Shown piece by piece: positions 8,557 to 16,954 of a stretch of DNA of 23,031 bases. Both the position numbers and the translations under genes were made by a program. The notes under the pieces were generated by a model that was given only the letters and a program-made list of their open reading frames with translations, ran no database searches and was not told the origin of the DNA. Source of the stretch: Aeolococcus sp050734155 (GTDB taxonomy: Bacteria > Chloroflexota > Dormibacteria > Aeolococcales > Aeolococcaceae); the NCBI GenBank assembly GCA_050734155.1, contig JBOHUD010000080.1, positions 1 to 23,031 of the forward strand. Reading direction: 5' to 3'. Numbering within the stretch: position 1 is the stretch's first letter; each line of letters starts with the position of its first letter.

Positions 8557-9635
8557 CCCTGCACCTGGTCGCGCTGCCCGGCGACGGCGTGGGGATCGAG
8601 GTCACCGCCCAGGCCATGGGTGTGCTCCGTGCCGTCACCGGCACCGCCGGGATCGACCTCGCCGTCGAGGAGCACCTCATCGGGGGCAGGGCGATCGACG
8701 AGGTCGGCGACCCCCTGCCCGAGGACACCCTGGGCGCCTGCCGGGCGGCCGATGCCGTCCTCCTGGGTGCGGTGGGCGGACCCAGGTGGGACCACCTCAG
8801 CGGCGAGCTGCGCTGCGAGTCGGGACTGCTTCGCCTCCGCGCCGGACTCGGCGTCTTCGCCAACCTGCGCCCGGTGCGCGTCCACCCCAGGCTGGTGGAT
8901 CGCACCCCGCTGCGAGCCGAGGTGGTGCGTGGGGTCGACCTCCTGGTGGTGCGAGAGCTGACCGGCGGTGCCTACTTCGGCCAGCCCAAGCGCCGCGACG
9001 AGCTCAGCGCCGTGGACACCATCGCCTACACCCACGACGAGGTCGCCCGCGTGGCCCGGGTCGCGTTCGCGCTGGCTGCGGAGCGCCGTTCACGACTCAT
9101 CTCGGTCGACAAGGCCAACGTGCTCGCCACCGGGGAGCTGTGGCGCGAGACCGTCAGTGAGGTGGCGGCAGAGTACCCGGAGGTGAGCCTGGAGCATGCC
9201 CTGGTCGACTCCTTCGCGATGCGCCTGGTGCAGCGCCCTCGTGATGTCGACGTCGTGGTCACAGAGAACCTCTTCGGGGACATCCTCAGCGACGAGGCCG
9301 CTGTGCTCACCGGCTCGCTGGGCATGCTGCCCTCAGCCAGCCTGGGGCTGGCGGGGCCGGGGTTGTACGAGCCGGTCCACGGCAGCGCGCCGGAGATCGC
9401 GGGGATGGACCGCGCCAATCCCTACGGCGCCATCCTCAGCGTGGCGCTGCTGCTGCGCCACTCGGCGGGGCGCCCCGACCTGGCGGCGTCTGTCGAGGCA
9501 GCGGTGGCTGATTGCATCGCGGCGGGCGTGCTGAGCGCGGACCTCGGCGGGGCTGCCGGGACCCGCGAGGTCGGAGAAGCGGTGCTGGCCTCGCTGGCCG
9601 GGCGGGTGAGCTCCGCGGTGGGAGTGGCGTCGTGA
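8553..9635 (+). CDS. leuB: 3-isopropylmalate dehydrogenase
   Basis: NAD- and Mg-dependent oxidative decarboxylation of 3-isopropylmalate. In the citramalate route it also acts on methylmalate to give 2-oxobutyrate. The GTG at 8553 overlaps the leuD stop; 360 residues. It starts LHLVALPGDGVGIEVTAQAM, has the catalytic Tyr in RELTGGAYFGQPK and the Lys in VDKANVLATGELWR, and the metal Asp residues in TENLFGDILSDEAAVLTGSLG. GLYEPVHGSAPEIAGMDRANP is the family's C-terminal signature. Isocitrate and tartrate dehydrogenases are relatives, but the context settles the call. Confidence 0.95.
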   Translation: MTLHLVALPGDGVGIEVTAQAMGVLRAVTGTAGIDLAVEEHLIGGRAIDEVGDPLPEDTLGACRAADAVLLGAVGGPRWDHLSGELRCESGLLRLRAGLGVFANLRPVRVHPRLVDRTPLRAEVVRGVDLLVVRELTGGAYFGQPKRRDELSAVDTIAYTHDEVARVARVAFALAAERRSRLISVDKANVLATGELWRETVSEVAAEYPEVSLEHALVDSFAMRLVQRPRDVDVVVTENLFGDILSDEAAVLTGSLGMLPSASLGLAGPGLYEPVHGSAPEIAGMDRANPYGAILSVALLLRHSAGRPDLAASVEAAVADCIAAGVLSADLGGAAGTREVGEAVLASLAGRVSSAVGVAS

Positions 9636-11212
9636 CCCTGGAGATCTACGACACCACGCTGCGCGATGGCGCCCAGGGTGTCGGCATCAACCTCTCTGTG
9701 TCCGACAAGCTCCGCATCGCCGAGCACCTGGACCGGCTGGGCGTGACCGTCATCGAGGGCGGCTGGCCCGGCGCCAACCGGACCGACACCGAGTTCTTCG
9801 AGGCGATGCGCGGAGTCCGCCTCCGCAACGCCACCCTGGCGGCGTTCGGTGCCACCCGCCGCGCCGGCGTGCGTCCCCAGGACGATCTGCAGCTCCGCGC
9901 GCTGCACGACTGCGCGGCACCGATCGTGACCCTGGTGGGCAAGAGCTGGGACCGCCAGGTGCACGACGTGCTGAGCACCTCTCTCGAGGAGAACGTGCGC
10001 ATGATCGAGGAGTCGGTGGGGTGGCTGGTCAGCATGGGGCGTGAGGTGTGCTTCGACGCAGAGCACTTCTTCGACGGTCATGCTTCCGACGCCGAGTATG
10101 CGATCCACTGCCTGGAGGCGGCCGTCCGCGGCGGGGCGCGACGGCTCGCGCTGTGCGACACCAACGGCGGCACGCTGCCCGAGGCGGTGGAGGCCCTCAC
10201 CGCCAGGGTGACTCGGGCGTTCGGGCCGGTGGTGGGCATCCACTGCCACGACGACAGCGGCTGCGCGGTGGCCAGCACGCTGGCCGCGGTGCGCGCGGGC
10301 GCGGTGCAGGTGCAGGGCTGCATCAACGGCTACGGCGAGCGCACCGGCAACGCCAACCTGTGCACGCTGATCCCGACCCTGCAGCTGAAGATGGGCCACC
10401 CGCTCATCGCCGAGGAGCAGCTCCGCCACCTCACCACCGCCGCGCGGGACGTCGCCGAGATCGCCAACCTCCATCCGCCCATCAGTGCCCCTTACGTCGG
10501 CGGCGCCGCCTTCATCCACAAGGGCGGCCAGCACGTCGACGCCATGCGCAAGGCATCCTATGCGTACCAGCACGTCGATCCCGCCGTGGTGGGCAACCGC
10601 TCGCGCACGGTGGTGAGCGCGCAGTCGGGGGGCGCCAACATCCTCGAACGAGCCGCCGAGCTGGGGCTCGACATCGGCGACGACCGCGCCCTGGCTCGCC
10701 GGGTGACGGCGCGGGTCAAGGAGCTCGAGCACCAGGGCTACGCCTTCGAGGGAGCCGACGGATCGTTCGAGCTGCTCCTCGAGCGCGCGCGGGGCCGCGA
10801 ACCCGCATTCGAGCTGATCGACTACACGGCCCTGATCCAGCAGGGCCGCGACGGGCCGCCATCGTGCGAGGCGACCGTCAAGGTGCGCATCGGCACGGCG
10901 ACGGTGCACACCGTGGCCTCGGGGAATGGTCCCGTCAATGCCATCGACGCGGCCATGCGCAAGGCGCTCTCGCCCTCCTTCCCGGAGACGGCGGCGACCC
11001 GGCTGCATGATTACAAGGTGCGCGTGCTCGACGGCCACGACGGCACCGCCGCCGTGGTCCGGGTTCTCATCGAGTCGGGTGACCACCAGCGCCGCTGGTC
11101 GACTGTGGGGTGCAGCACCAACATCATCGAGGCATCCTGGACGGCCCTCGCCGATGCGTTCGACCACTGCATCCTCAGGGCCGAGCGCTGCCGCGAGCGG
11201 GCCGCCGTCTGA
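9632..11212 (+). CDS. cimA: (R)-citramalate synthase
   Basis: Condenses acetyl-CoA and pyruvate to citramalate, the threonine-independent entry to isoleucine. The GTG at 9632 overlaps the leuB stop (GTGA); 526 residues. The HMGL-like barrel opens with EIYDTTLRDGAQGVGINLS, which has DGAQ where LeuA has DGEQ. VTVIEGGWPGANRTDTEFF and GIHCHDDSGCAVAS follow, then NGYGERTGNANLCTL and FIHKGGQHVDAM, all characteristic of the CimA/homocitrate-like branch. The C-terminal domain (SCEATVKVRIG ... VASGNGPVNAIDAAMRKAL) is the LeuA-type allosteric domain, probably sensing isoleucine. It is the last gene of the operon, and LeuCD and LeuB upstream carry the product on. Confidence 0.94.
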   Translation: MTLEIYDTTLRDGAQGVGINLSVSDKLRIAEHLDRLGVTVIEGGWPGANRTDTEFFEAMRGVRLRNATLAAFGATRRAGVRPQDDLQLRALHDCAAPIVTLVGKSWDRQVHDVLSTSLEENVRMIEESVGWLVSMGREVCFDAEHFFDGHASDAEYAIHCLEAAVRGGARRLALCDTNGGTLPEAVEALTARVTRAFGPVVGIHCHDDSGCAVASTLAAVRAGAVQVQGCINGYGERTGNANLCTLIPTLQLKMGHPLIAEEQLRHLTTAARDVAEIANLHPPISAPYVGGAAFIHKGGQHVDAMRKASYAYQHVDPAVVGNRSRTVVSAQSGGANILERAAELGLDIGDDRALARRVTARVKELEHQGYAFEGADGSFELLLERARGREPAFELIDYTALIQQGRDGPPSCEATVKVRIGTATVHTVASGNGPVNAIDAAMRKALSPSFPETAATRLHDYKVRVLDGHDGTAAVVRVLIESGDHQRRWSTVGCSTNIIEASWTALADAFDHCILRAERCRERAAV

Positions 11213-11215
11213 GCC

Positions 11216-11229
11216 TGCCCCCGCGGGCA
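11216..11229. terminator. Weak hairpin between convergent cimA and the GntR gene
   Basis: TGCCC (11216-11220) pairs with GGGCA (11225-11229) around a CCGC loop in the 36-base gap between the two stops. It is short and has no T-tract on either strand, so a terminator role is only a possibility. Confidence 0.2.
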
Positions 11230-11248
11230 TCGCGAGCCTCTCGATCCG

Positions 11249-12013
11249 TCAGGGCGTGGCGGTCGACGTGGCGCTGGCCGTCTCGCGGGTGGTGGGGACG
11301 GCTGTCGGATGCCGCCAGGGACCGTGGGCCGGCTGCGCCGCGATGGCCCTCTGCAGGGTGCTGACCACCTGGCGCAGATGCTCGGCCATGGCCTCCTCAC
11401 AGGCATCCGGGTCGTGTGCCGCCAGCGCGGCGAGGATGGCCTGGTGCTCCTGCAGTGACGTCTGGGCGCGGCCGGGCTGCAGGATGGTCCGGTACTGGAA
11501 TCTGATGCTCTGCGATTTCAGCGTGGTGAGCAGCGAGGCGGCGAGCTGGTGGTCGGCGATCGCCCAGATGCGGCGGTGGAAGCGGGCATTCAGCTCTGAA
11601 TAGCCGAGGGGATCGCCCTCGCCGACGCGCTCGCGCATCTCGCCGACGGTCGCCACCAGGTCGTCCAGATCGGCACCGGTCACCCGCTCAGCCGCGAACC
11701 TGGCGAGCATCTTCTCGAGCGCGATGCGCACCTGCTCGATCTCGATCGCCTCCCGGCCGGAGATGAGTCGCACCCGGGCTCCGCGATTGGGCTCCCGGGT
11801 GACCAACCCCTCCTGGTCGAGCCGGACCAGGGCGGCCCGGACCGCGCTGCGCCCGGCGCCGAACATGGTCACGAGCTCGGCCTCCACGAGACGCTCGTTG
11901 GGCTGGAAGCGGCCTCCGGTGATCGCCTCGCGGAGCTCGCGGTAGGTCTCGATGTTGCCGGCGCGTGGCGGCGGGCGGCGGCGTGACCATGGCGGCGGGG
12001 GAGGCCTGGTCAT
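11249..12013 (-). CDS. GntR-family transcriptional regulator, FadR/FCD subfamily
   Basis: The N-terminal winged helix-turn-helix (about residues 20-85: YRELREAITGGRFQPNERLV, then EAELVTMFGAGRSAVRAALVRLDQEGLVTRE) is the GntR DNA-binding domain. The C-terminal all-helical FCD ligand-binding domain has FHRRI, EHQAILAALAAHD and EAMAEHLRQV, which supply three His of the usual metal site. The Asp normally four residues before the first His is Asn here. The ATG at 12013 gives 254 residues; a GTG at 12100 would add 29, but it would place the divergent palindrome inside the coding region and has no binding site, so the start is uncertain. The gene is divergent from the Liv-type importer, so it most likely represses that operon and is released by the imported compound or a derivative. 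The physiological ligand is unknown. Confidence 0.88.
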   Translation of the reverse strand: MTRPPPPPWSRRRPPPRAGNIETYRELREAITGGRFQPNERLVEAELVTMFGAGRSAVRAALVRLDQEGLVTREPNRGARVRLISGREAIEIEQVRIALEKMLARFAAERVTGADLDDLVATVGEMRERVGEGDPLGYSELNARFHRRIWAIADHQLAASLLTTLKSQSIRFQYRTILQPGRAQTSLQEHQAILAALAAHDPDACEEAMAEHLRQVVSTLQRAIAAQPAHGPWRHPTAVPTTRETASATSTATP

Positions 12014-12062
12014 GGCGCCGGGCCGGAGGTGAGCTGTGCGGGCATCTTCTCTGGGGGAGGGC

Positions 12063-12093
12063 TTGAAATTGTCGATGCTTTTGTGGATAGGAT
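12063..12093 (+). promoter_or_regulatory. Promoter of the Liv-type importer operon
   Basis: TTGAAA (12063-12068) and TAGGAT (12088-12093) are 19 bases apart, slightly longer than ideal. The start would be near 12100, leaving a 5' leader of about 40 bases before the binding-protein ATG. This AT-richer patch stands out from the GC-rich flanks. The operator candidate overlaps the -10. Confidence 0.45.
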
Positions 12094-12103
12094 TGTCCAC
12101 AAT
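12092..12103. promoter_or_regulatory. Operator candidate for the GntR/FCD regulator
   Basis: ATTGTCCACAAT is a palindrome of two 5-base arms (ATTGT/ACAAT) around CC. It matches the TTGT-NN-ACAA style commonly seen for FCD-type GntR repressors. It overlaps the end of the -10 and the predicted transcription start of the importer operon. Extra half-sites lie at 12068-12073 (ATTGTC) and 12081-12087 (TTGTGGA). The last forms a 7-base inverted repeat with TCCACAA at 12096-12102. Overlap with the promoter predicts repression. Confidence 0.55.
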
Positions 12104-12140
12104 CAGTCCCTGCCGCCGCCGGCCCCCGGAGGAGAGCGTG

Positions 12141-13460
12141 ATGCATCTGAGCAGTCAGCATCGGCCCAGGTCCCTGGGCACGTTGGCCGCGCTCGGCCTG
12201 ATCCTGGCCGCCTGTGGAAGTGAGTCTGGGACGACGTCCTCAGGCGGCAACAGCTCGCCACTCCTGGTCGGCGTGGTGGCGCCGTTTACCGGTGCCGACG
12301 CGGCGCTCGGCCCGGCGTACTTCGCCGCCTGCCTGCCGGCGGCCCGGGCCATCAACAGCGCCGGGGGCGTGATGGGCCACACGGTCAGCTGCAAGCAGTT
12401 CGACACCCGTGGCGAGCCCGCCGACGCCGTGCCCGCCGCGCAGCAGATGCTGGCGAGCAACTCCAACCTGATGGCGGTGGTCGGGTGCACCTCTGACGAG
12501 GCCTCCAGCGTGGTGCCCATCATCGACCACGCCCACATTCCCATGTTCTGCATGACCGGGCAGTCGGAGTTCAACAAGTCGAGCTTCAGCTACTTCCACC
12601 GGCTGGTGCCGCCCGACGAGTTCGATGCCTTTGCGATCGTCGGCAGCGCGCTGGACTTCAACCACTACAAGCGGGTGGCCATGGTGTTCGGCAACGACAT
12701 CGGCTCCCAGGCATTCGTGAAGCCGGCGATGACCGCTCTCCAGAACCTCGGTGCGACGGTGACCATCAACCAGGCGATCGCGCTGGGCCAGCCCTCCTAC
12801 CGCACCGAGGTCACCGCCCTGCTGGCCACCCACCCCGACGTCATCTTCACCGAGGCGCTCGGGCCCACGGACGCCACCTACCTGGCCGAGGTGAAGCAGT
12901 TGAACGGCAGTTCCCTGCCGTTCATCGGGACCTCGGCCACGATCGACCCGGTGTGGTTCAAGGCGGTCTCTGACGCCATCGGCATCGCCGACGTGCTCAA
13001 GTACTTCCAGGCGGTGGACCTCGGTGTCACCTTCAGCGGCCCGGGCTACACCGAGTTCAAGACCAACCTCGACGCGTCTGCCTCCCAGTTCGCCGACGCG
13101 CCCAAGTACGCCGAGCGGGGCGCCACGCTGCACCTCTACGACGGCATCATCCAGGCTGCGCTCGCCATGGACGCCACCAAGAGCACCGATCCAACCGTCT
13201 ACAACTCCAAGGTCAAGGACATCGGCAACGGCGTCAGCGGAGCGGTCGTGGTCCACACCTACAAGGACGGTGTGGCCGCGCTCGCCGGCGGCAAATCGAT
13301 CCGCTGGGTCGGTGCCGGCGGACTCACCCAGTACAACCAGTACAACAACTCGCAGCAGGGCTACATCCTGGTCAAGTACGACGCCTCGGGCAACGAGGTG
13401 ACCATCGGAACCCTGACGTCTGCACAGACCGCCGCGGTCATCGCCGCCGGCGGTGGGTGA
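12141..13460 (+). CDS. Liv-type ABC importer, substrate-binding lipoprotein
   Basis: Extracellular binding protein of the Leu/Ile/Val-binding (Peripla_BP_6) class, 439 residues. The ATG at 12141 follows GGAGGA (12128-12133). An N-terminal signal with lipobox LAAC (Cys25) predicts a lipid-anchored protein on the outer face of the membrane, as in monoderm bacteria. A short Ser/Gly linker follows, then LLVGVVAPFTGADAALGPAY, the typical first strand and helix of the fold, and later HIPMFCMTGQSEFNK and the hinge-type segments. It is followed by permeases and ATPases in livH-M-G-F order. The specificity is not known: Liv-family proteins also bind aromatic acids, amides and urea, and the locus contains a catabolic enzyme and its own repressor. 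Confidence 0.9.
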   Translation: MHLSSQHRPRSLGTLAALGLILAACGSESGTTSSGGNSSPLLVGVVAPFTGADAALGPAYFAACLPAARAINSAGGVMGHTVSCKQFDTRGEPADAVPAAQQMLASNSNLMAVVGCTSDEASSVVPIIDHAHIPMFCMTGQSEFNKSSFSYFHRLVPPDEFDAFAIVGSALDFNHYKRVAMVFGNDIGSQAFVKPAMTALQNLGATVTINQAIALGQPSYRTEVTALLATHPDVIFTEALGPTDATYLAEVKQLNGSSLPFIGTSATIDPVWFKAVSDAIGIADVLKYFQAVDLGVTFSGPGYTEFKTNLDASASQFADAPKYAERGATLHLYDGIIQAALAMDATKSTDPTVYNSKVKDIGNGVSGAVVVHTYKDGVAALAGGKSIRWVGAGGLTQYNQYNNSQQGYILVKYDASGNEVTIGTLTSAQTAAVIAAGGG

Positions 13461-13488
13461 TCGGATCGGCTGACCGGCGGAGCGGCCG

Positions 13489-14373
13489 GTGAATCTCTAC
13501 GTCGCGGCCTTCGGCTTCGGGCTGGTGAGCACCTCGGTGCTGGCCATCGCCGCCGTCGGCTTCACCATGCAGTTCGGCATCAGCAACATGATCAACCTCG
13601 CCTACGGCGAGGTCATGATCGCGTCCGCGTACGCGGCCTACAGCCTCAACAGTCAGGGCATCAGCATCTGGATCGCGCTGCTGGTGGGGGCGTCGTTCGG
13701 GGCCGTCTTCTCCTACCTGCTCAACCGGGTGCTCTACGCGCCCTTTCAGCGCAAGGGAACCGCGCTCATCGGCATGGTGATCATCTCGCTGGCGGCGTCG
13801 CTGATGATCGCCAACGTGATGCTGCCGGTGGTCGGCTACTACAGCGTCTCCTACCACCAGGACGCCGGCCCCACCTATCACCTCGGCGCCATCGCGCTGA
13901 CCGGCGTGCAGCTGGCGATCATGGCGGTGGCCGTGGCCATCATGCTGGCCATCCACGCCCTGCTCACGCTGACCAGGCTCGGCAAGGCGATGCGAGCCAC
14001 CGCCGCCAACCCCACCCTGGCGAGGAACTGCGGCATCCCCACCCGTCAGGTGGTGGGCATCGCCTGGCTGATCACCGGGGCACTGTGCGGAGTGGCCGGG
14101 ACGGTCGCCGGGATGAACTCGGAATCGTTCTCGGTCAGCAGCGGCTCGGGTTTCCTGATCACCATCATCGCCGCGGCGGTTCTTGGCGGCGCCGGCCATC
14201 CCTACGGAGCGATGGTGGGAGCGCTGCTCATCGGTGAGTTCACCGAGGTCAGCGCGGCGGTCATCTCGCCTGAGTACAAGGAGGTGGTGGCCTTTGCCAT
14301 CCTGGTGCTCGTCATGGTGCTGCGCCCGCAGGGCCTGCTCGCCAAGCGGGGTGCCATGGCGGCCGCAGGGTGA
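13489..14373 (+). CDS. livH: Liv-type ABC importer, permease 1 (LivH family)
   Basis: Inner-membrane translocation subunit of 294 residues, with about eight hydrophobic segments. The GTG at 13489 follows a GGAG motif, 28 bases after the binding-protein stop. The LivH signature GFTMQFGISNMINLAYGEVMI lies in the first third, where related permeases read 'GL.Y...G..NFAHG...M'. The ATPase-contacting loop GKAMRATAANPTLARNCGI is near residue 165. The end, ILVLVMVLRPQGLLAKRG, is typical of the family. Its TGA overlaps the GTG of the next permease. The symbol denotes the family, not proven branched-chain amino acid transport. Confidence 0.9.
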   Translation: MNLYVAAFGFGLVSTSVLAIAAVGFTMQFGISNMINLAYGEVMIASAYAAYSLNSQGISIWIALLVGASFGAVFSYLLNRVLYAPFQRKGTALIGMVIISLAASLMIANVMLPVVGYYSVSYHQDAGPTYHLGAIALTGVQLAIMAVAVAIMLAIHALLTLTRLGKAMRATAANPTLARNCGIPTRQVVGIAWLITGALCGVAGTVAGMNSESFSVSSGSGFLITIIAAAVLGGAGHPYGAMVGALLIGEFTEVSAAVISPEYKEVVAFAILVLVMVLRPQGLLAKRGAMAAAG

Positions 14374-15362
14374 CCTACTACCTGACGACGCTCGCCGTCT
14401 ACGCCGGCGTCGACATCATCGCCTGCGTCGCCCTCAACCTCCAGTTCGGCGTCTCCGGCATCGTCAACTTCAGCTTCATCGTCTTCCAGGCAGCGGGCGC
14501 GTACACCGCCGCCGTGCTCTCGCTGCCCCCGGACACGGCCAACGGCGGCTTCCAGAACTACGTGCTTGGCAGCCAGCTGCCCTTCCCGCTGCCCTGGATT
14601 GGTGGCGCCGTTGTCGGCGGGCTCCTCTCCATCCCGGTGGGCCTGGTGGTGCTGCGCCGCCTGCGACCCGACTACCAGGCGATCGCCATGCTGGTGCTGT
14701 CGGTGATCGCCAACCTGGTGATCACCAACGCGCGCCCCTTTCTCAACGGCGCCGCGGGGTTGTCGCTGGTGCCGCAGCCGCTGGCGGACAGGTTCAACGT
14801 GTTCTCCGCGGGTTACCTCTGGGCCTACGTTGCCGCCACCGCCCTCTGCTGCGTGCTGGTGTTCGTGGTGGCGCAGCGCATCGTCAGGTCGCCGTACGGC
14901 AGGACGCTTCGGGCGATGCGCGAGCACGAGGTCGCCGCCGCCGCCCTGGGCAAGAACCCGGTGGCGCTGAAGATGACCATCTTCATCGTCGGTGGGGTGA
15001 TGGCCGGGTTGAGCGGCGCGCTGCTGGTGGGATTCATCACCATCTGGGCCCCGTCGACCTGGCTCTACCCGGAGACGTTGATCCTCTTCGCCGCGGTCAT
15101 CGTCGGGGGACGCGGCAACAACCTGGGGGCGCTGCTCGGAGCCGTGCTGGTGCCGGTCGGCTTCGAGGAGGCCACCCGCTACCTCCCGTCGGTGGGGCCG
15201 CCCGGTCTCATCCCGGCCTTCGAGTGGGTGGCGATCGGCCTGCTCATCATCGGCTTCCTGTGGTTCCGGCCGAAGGGTGTTCTCCCCGAGAGACCCGGCC
15301 GGATCCCTGCCCCCGCCGCCCCCGCCGGTGGGCGCCTGGCCGAAGACCGCGGTGCGGGCTGA
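14370..15362 (+). CDS. livM: Liv-type ABC importer, permease 2 (LivM family)
   Basis: Second membrane subunit, 330 residues, GTG start overlapping the livH stop (GTGA). It contains ALNLQFGVSGIVNFSFIVFQ near the N-terminus and the coupling loop GRTLRAMREHEVAAAALGKNP near residue 180. IFIVGGVMAGLSGALLVGFI and the VGGRGNNLGALLGAVL segment follow, all standard for LivM. The last 30 residues are a Pro/Ala/Gly-rich cytoplasmic tail. The ATPase gene that follows starts inside this tail, overlapping by 11 bases. Confidence 0.9.
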   Translation: MTYYLTTLAVYAGVDIIACVALNLQFGVSGIVNFSFIVFQAAGAYTAAVLSLPPDTANGGFQNYVLGSQLPFPLPWIGGAVVGGLLSIPVGLVVLRRLRPDYQAIAMLVLSVIANLVITNARPFLNGAAGLSLVPQPLADRFNVFSAGYLWAYVAATALCCVLVFVVAQRIVRSPYGRTLRAMREHEVAAAALGKNPVALKMTIFIVGGVMAGLSGALLVGFITIWAPSTWLYPETLILFAAVIVGGRGNNLGALLGAVLVPVGFEEATRYLPSVGPPGLIPAFEWVAIGLLIIGFLWFRPKGVLPERPGRIPAPAAPAGGRLAEDRGAG

Positions 15363-16173
15363 CCTGCCGGGCGTGGTCACCACACCCGTCACGACTCCCC
15401 GCGCGGAGAGCTCCCCGCGCCCGATGATGGCGACGCGTGACCTGCACCGCCACTTCGAGGGCATGCACGCCGTCGACGGTGTGTCGCTCGAGGTGTCGGC
15501 GGGGCGAATCACCGGCCTGATCGGGCCCAACGGCGCGGGCAAGTCGACGCTCCTCGCCGTTCTCGCCGGGACGCTCCCGGCCTCCCAGGGAAGCATTGCC
15601 TTCGAGGGCACCGACATCACCCGGTGGCCAGCCTACCGCCGCGCCCGAAACGGGCTGGTGCGCACCTTCCAGCTGCCCTCGGAGTTCGGCCAGCTCACCG
15701 TGCTCGAGAACCTGCTCGTGGCAGCGCAGCACCACCGTGGTGAGTCGCTGCGCGGGGCTCTCCTCGGCAAGCGCTACTGGGGTGCCGATGAGCGGAACCT
15801 GGTGGGTCGCGCCCGCCAGCTGCTGGCCCGATTCTCCATGTCGGCAAAGGAATCCGACTACGCGGGATCGCTCAGCGGTGGCCAGAAGCGGCTCATCGAG
15901 ATCATGCGTGCACTGATGCTGCGGCCCCGCCTGCTGCTTCTCGACGAGCCCATGTCGGGGGTTCACCCGTCGATCATCAGCGAGATCGCCGCCTATCTCG
16001 AGGCCCTGCGCGACGAGGGCCTGACGATCCTCCTGGTCGAGCACGAGCTGCACATGGTGGAGCGACTCTGCAACCCGGTGGTGGTGATGGCCCAGGGCCG
16101 GACCATCGGGCAGGGATCGATGACCGACCTGCGCCGCCAGCGCGAGATCGTGGACGCCTACCTTGTCGGCTAG
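15352..16173 (+). CDS. livG: Liv-type ABC importer, ATPase 1 (LivG family)
   Basis: Cytoplasmic ATPase energising the importer. Walker A is GPNGAGKST (residues 58-66), the signature LSGGQKR, Walker B LLLLDEP, and the switch His lies in LLVEHELHMV. The GTG at 15352 gives 273 residues and an 11-base overlap with livM, the same overlap size as livG/livF. An ATG at 15424 would give 249 residues, closer to the usual 250-260, with a start nearer MATRDLHRHFEGMHAVDG. The first 24 residues of the longer form are not conserved-looking, so the start is open. LivG family is suggested by the long insertion between Walker A and the signature. Confidence 0.9.
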   Translation: MRADLPGVVTTPVTTPRAESSPRPMMATRDLHRHFEGMHAVDGVSLEVSAGRITGLIGPNGAGKSTLLAVLAGTLPASQGSIAFEGTDITRWPAYRRARNGLVRTFQLPSEFGQLTVLENLLVAAQHHRGESLRGALLGKRYWGADERNLVGRARQLLARFSMSAKESDYAGSLSGGQKRLIEIMRALMLRPRLLLLDEPMSGVHPSIISEIAAYLEALRDEGLTILLVEHELHMVERLCNPVVVMAQGRTIGQGSMTDLRRQREIVDAYLVG

Positions 16174-16954
16174 CGCCACCGCCGGCGGAGATCGCCCCGC
16201 CCCGCTGCTCTGGGCGCAGGCCATCACCTCCGGGTACGGGGGTGCTCCGGTGGTCCGCGCGGTGTCGATCGCGGTCGGCCCCGGCGAGATTGTGGCCATC
16301 ATCGGCCCCAACGGGGCGGGCAAGAGCACTCTGCTCAAGGCCATGATCGGCATCCTCCGCGTGACCGATGGGCGGGTGATGCTGGACGGAGCCGAGGTCA
16401 CCAACCGTCCGCCTGAGGAGCTCGCCCGCAGAGGAGTCGGCTACGTGCCCCAGGTGCAGGACATCTTCGAGCCGCTCTCCGTGCTGGAGAACCTCGAGAT
16501 GGGCGGTTACCTGCTGCCCACCGACCTGATCCGCCGGCGGGTGGAGGAGGTGATCGATGTCTTCCCGGCGCTGGCCCCGATGCTCAAGCGGCGTGCCGAC
16601 AAGCTGAGTGGGGGAGAGAGAAAGATGCTCGCCATCGGCCGCGTGCTGATGCTCGACCCGCGGGTGCTCATCCTCGACGAGCCGACCGCCAACCTCGCGC
16701 CCCAGCTGGCGGACACCCTGCTCGGCGAGCACGTCCGCGGCCTCGGGGGGCGCGGCAAGGCGGTGCTGCTGGTGGAGCAGCGGGCGCGTGCTGCCCTGGA
16801 CATCGCCGCCTGGACCAGCGTCCTGGTCTCGGGCACGACACGGCTGGAGGGCCGGCCTGGCGAACTCCTCGAGCGCCAAGACTTCGAGGAACTGTTCTTG
16901 GGAGCCGCAACCAGGCTGACGCCGGCGGGCGGTTCGGAGGTGGAGGTCACGTGA
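16163..16954 (+). CDS. livF: Liv-type ABC importer, ATPase 2 (LivF family)
   Basis: Second ATPase, 263 residues. The only plausible initiator before the conserved region is a TTG at 16163, overlapping the livG stop by 11 bases. ATG or GTG would start too late. Walker A GPNGAGKST (48-56), LSGGERKM signature, Walker B VLILDEPTANLAP and RRGVGYVPQVQDIFEPLSVLEN are LivF features. LLVEQRARAALDIA contains Gln in place of the usual switch His: here the residue after Glu is Gln, as in many LivF proteins. Its TGA overlaps the GTG of the hydrolase gene. Confidence 0.9.
   Translation: MSASATAGGDRPAPLLWAQAITSGYGGAPVVRAVSIAVGPGEIVAIIGPNGAGKSTLLKAMIGILRVTDGRVMLDGAEVTNRPPEELARRGVGYVPQVQDIFEPLSVLENLEMGGYLLPTDLIRRRVEEVIDVFPALAPMLKRRADKLSGGERKMLAIGRVLMLDPRVLILDEPTANLAPQLADTLLGEHVRGLGGRGKAVLLVEQRARAALDIAAWTSVLVSGTTRLEGRPGELLERQDFEELFLGAATRLTPAGGSEVEVT

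Noticed and set aside
12014..12100. Extended GntR protein starting at GTG 12100
   Set aside because: The extra 29 residues do not resemble the family, and the start would put the operator palindrome inside the gene. It is not excluded, but the ATG at 12013 is preferred.
14202..15620. A 472-codon - strand frame opposite livM and livG
   Set aside because: The product is His/Asp/Gln-rich low-complexity sequence without domains. It is a shadow of two clear ABC transporter genes.
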